Below, one piece after another: positions 33,973-34,948 of a stretch of 34,948 bases of DNA (the stretch's first letter is position 1; each line of letters begins with the position of its first letter). The stretch is from positions 1 to 34,948 of the forward strand of contig CANRJJ010000016.1 in the NCBI GenBank assembly GCA_947630895.1. The letters run 5' to 3'. A program made the position numbers and the translations under genes. Source of the stretch: an uncultured Wohlfahrtiimonas sp. Lineage in GTDB: Bacteria; Pseudomonadota; Gammaproteobacteria; Cardiobacteriales; Wohlfahrtiimonadaceae. The notes beneath the pieces are model-generated. The model made no database searches and was not told the origin of the DNA. It saw only the letters and a list, made by a program, of their open reading frames with translations.

Positions 33973-34785
33973 TTATGGATTCTGAATAAGATCTTTCTGA
34001 TATTGTTTCATTACATTCGAAGCATATTCTTGTAAAATTTGTCTATTTTTCTTACTAGTTAAGCAAAGTAAAATTGCAAAATATTTGTTCGATATATCTT
34101 CCAAGACATCTAAAATAGATATGTATGGTGTTGATGTAAATCCTGCTTTTTTTAAAAAGGCTCTATTCCAACCTACGTGAGTGTATGCACAACAGAACCT
34201 ATATATAAGATATGAAGATTTCAATACATTTGTTTGAGCTGCCTTCTCTGAATGCTTAATCATGTCTGGAATATTAATTTTTTTAGCTTGACTACTAGGT
34301 GCTAAGAGCTTTTCAATTACAATATTAGTCCCTGTTTCATTTACAACCTCATCCCAATTGTTACTAAATTTTAAATACTCACATTGAAAATCATCATATA
34401 ACTTATTAAAATTATCCTCCATTCGTTGGTAATTAATAGTGATATCATCGTAGTCAACTGTATAAATATCTTGGGTTGCTATATATTGAGCCTTAAAAAA
34501 TCCCTCTAGTGTCACACGAAATAAAGGACATACAATATCTAAAATATGATTAGGTATTTTTTCAGATATATTTAAGTATTCTTTTTTTAAGAATCCCATC
34601 ATATTTAGAGTCCGATATAAATTTCCTATTCTTTTAATTTCATCAGCAATAAAAATTTCTGCTAAGGATAGACCTTCATCAGAGATAACCAAGTTTGCTA
34701 ATATATATCCATTTGGAAAACCATTTTCACCTATGAGTGAATTTTCCATCTGTTCAAGTTCCTCTGTTATACAAGATATTTTCAT
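33973..34785 (-). CDS. Uncharacterised helical protein with an R-x6-H motif (DUF5677/HEPN-like)
   Basis: I do not recognise this 270-residue protein with certainty. It is soluble and mostly helical, with no signal peptide or membrane segment. Near residue 196 it reads YRFCCAYTHVGWN, giving Arg196-x6-His203, which fits the R-x4-6-H pattern of HEPN-type RNases and resembles the conserved part of DUF5677 proteins. Those families occur in abortive-infection and toxin systems, but a single short motif is weak evidence. AGGAAA precedes the ATG. It stands alone between tetR and hemB and looks more AT-rich than its neighbours, consistent with later acquisition. No antitoxin-like partner gene is adjacent. 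Confidence 0.5.
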   Translation of the reverse strand: MKISCITEELEQMENSLIGENGFPNGYILANLVISDEGLSLAEIFIADEIKRIGNLYRTLNMMGFLKKEYLNISEKIPNHILDIVCPLFRVTLEGFFKAQYIATQDIYTVDYDDITINYQRMEDNFNKLYDDFQCEYLKFSNNWDEVVNETGTNIVIEKLLAPSSQAKKINIPDMIKHSEKAAQTNVLKSSYLIYRFCCAYTHVGWNRAFLKKAGFTSTPYISILDVLEDISNKYFAILLCLTSKKNRQILQEYASNVMKQYQKDLIQNP

Positions 34786-34840
34786 ATGTCTTTCCTAGTT
34801 GTAAAAATTAAAATATTCAACTTTTAATAACTGAATAAAA

Positions 34841-34948
34841 CTATCTGCTTAAACTATCCAACTCACCATCTCGCATCCATTCTGCGATCTGTTTTGTGTA
34901 GTAGCTCACAATCACATCTGCGCCTGCGCGTTTAAAGCCGATCAATGT
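34841..34948 (-). CDS. hemB: Delta-aminolevulinic acid dehydratase HemB, C-terminal fragment (cut by window end)
   Basis: The minus strand from the window edge encodes 35 residues and a TAG stop: an open frame beginning TLIGFKRAGADVIVSYYT and ending DSLSR. The FKRAGAD-(V/L)-I-x-SYY segment is the conserved end of porphobilinogen synthase, the enzyme that joins two 5-aminolevulinates in heme synthesis. Only about a tenth of the gene is in view, the rest lying beyond 34948. It is too short to appear as a long open frame, but the family match is clear. No terminator hairpin is visible between its stop and the gene at 33973. Confidence 0.85.
   Translation of the reverse strand, partial: TLIGFKRAGADVIVSYYTKQIAEWMRDGELDSLSR

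Noticed and set aside
1-34948. tRNA, rRNA, CRISPR arrays, insertion sequences, riboswitches
   Set aside because: I looked on both strands for cloverleaf-like arms, repeat-spacer periodicity, transposase motifs and long structured leaders and found none that I could support by eye.

Overview
The window is bacterial chromosome, AT-rich (by eye in the mid-to-upper 30s % GC), densely coding, and gammaproteobacterial in flavour: SotB, YccS, HslVU with a sigma-32-type promoter, class II fumarase, FabF and HemB all look like gammaproteobacterial versions. I cannot name the genus. A low-GC lineage such as Cardiobacteriales (Wohlfahrtiimonas/Ignatzschineria type) or Orbales would fit, but this is a guess. 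I see no rRNA, tRNA, CRISPR array, transposase or integrase.

Layout: (1) 37-3386, a YccS-like FUSC membrane protein and the efflux permease SotB, convergent with overlapping stop codons. (2) 3593-13821, a self-contained hexuronate island: uxaB-uxaA-uxaC leftwards, and a TRAP transporter, a GntR regulator, kdgK and eda rightwards. It covers uptake, isomerisation, reduction, dehydration, phosphorylation and aldol cleavage of galacturonate to pyruvate and glyceraldehyde-3-phosphate. The island is bounded by a perfect 103-bp direct repeat that contains the 3' end of the neighbouring D-2-hydroxyacid dehydrogenase gene; only the right copy belongs to an intact gene. (3) 13754-21808, central metabolism: the hydroxyacid dehydrogenase, fumC, an apparently self-regulated tetR-fabF pair, and a very large iron-sulfur flavoprotein that joins a GltD-like half to a PyrK-like half in one chain (the two halves of an NfnAB-type enzyme) behind an unrecognised N-terminal region. 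(4) 21851-24947, a YdcH-like small protein, a two-TM-pore ion channel with an unusual selectivity filter, and hslVU. (5) 25019-30346, a catabolic cassette closed by bidirectional terminators at both ends: an aromatic-acid/H+ symporter, a NIPSNAP protein, a KstD-like flavin dehydrogenase, an IclR regulator and a divergent SDR dehydrogenase. Two matching palindromes with identical 13-bp spacers probably mark the IclR operators. The substrate is unknown; a keto-cyclohexane carboxylate or similar alicyclic acid is my best hypothesis. (6) 30398-34948, a CPA1 Na+/H+ antiporter, an MFS exporter with a divergent TetR repressor and a clear two-operator promoter, a lone helical protein with an R-x6-H motif, and the 3' end of hemB.

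The points most worth follow-up are the repeat-bounded uronate island, the fused GltD/PyrK flavoprotein, and the KstD-like cassette with its predicted IclR operators.
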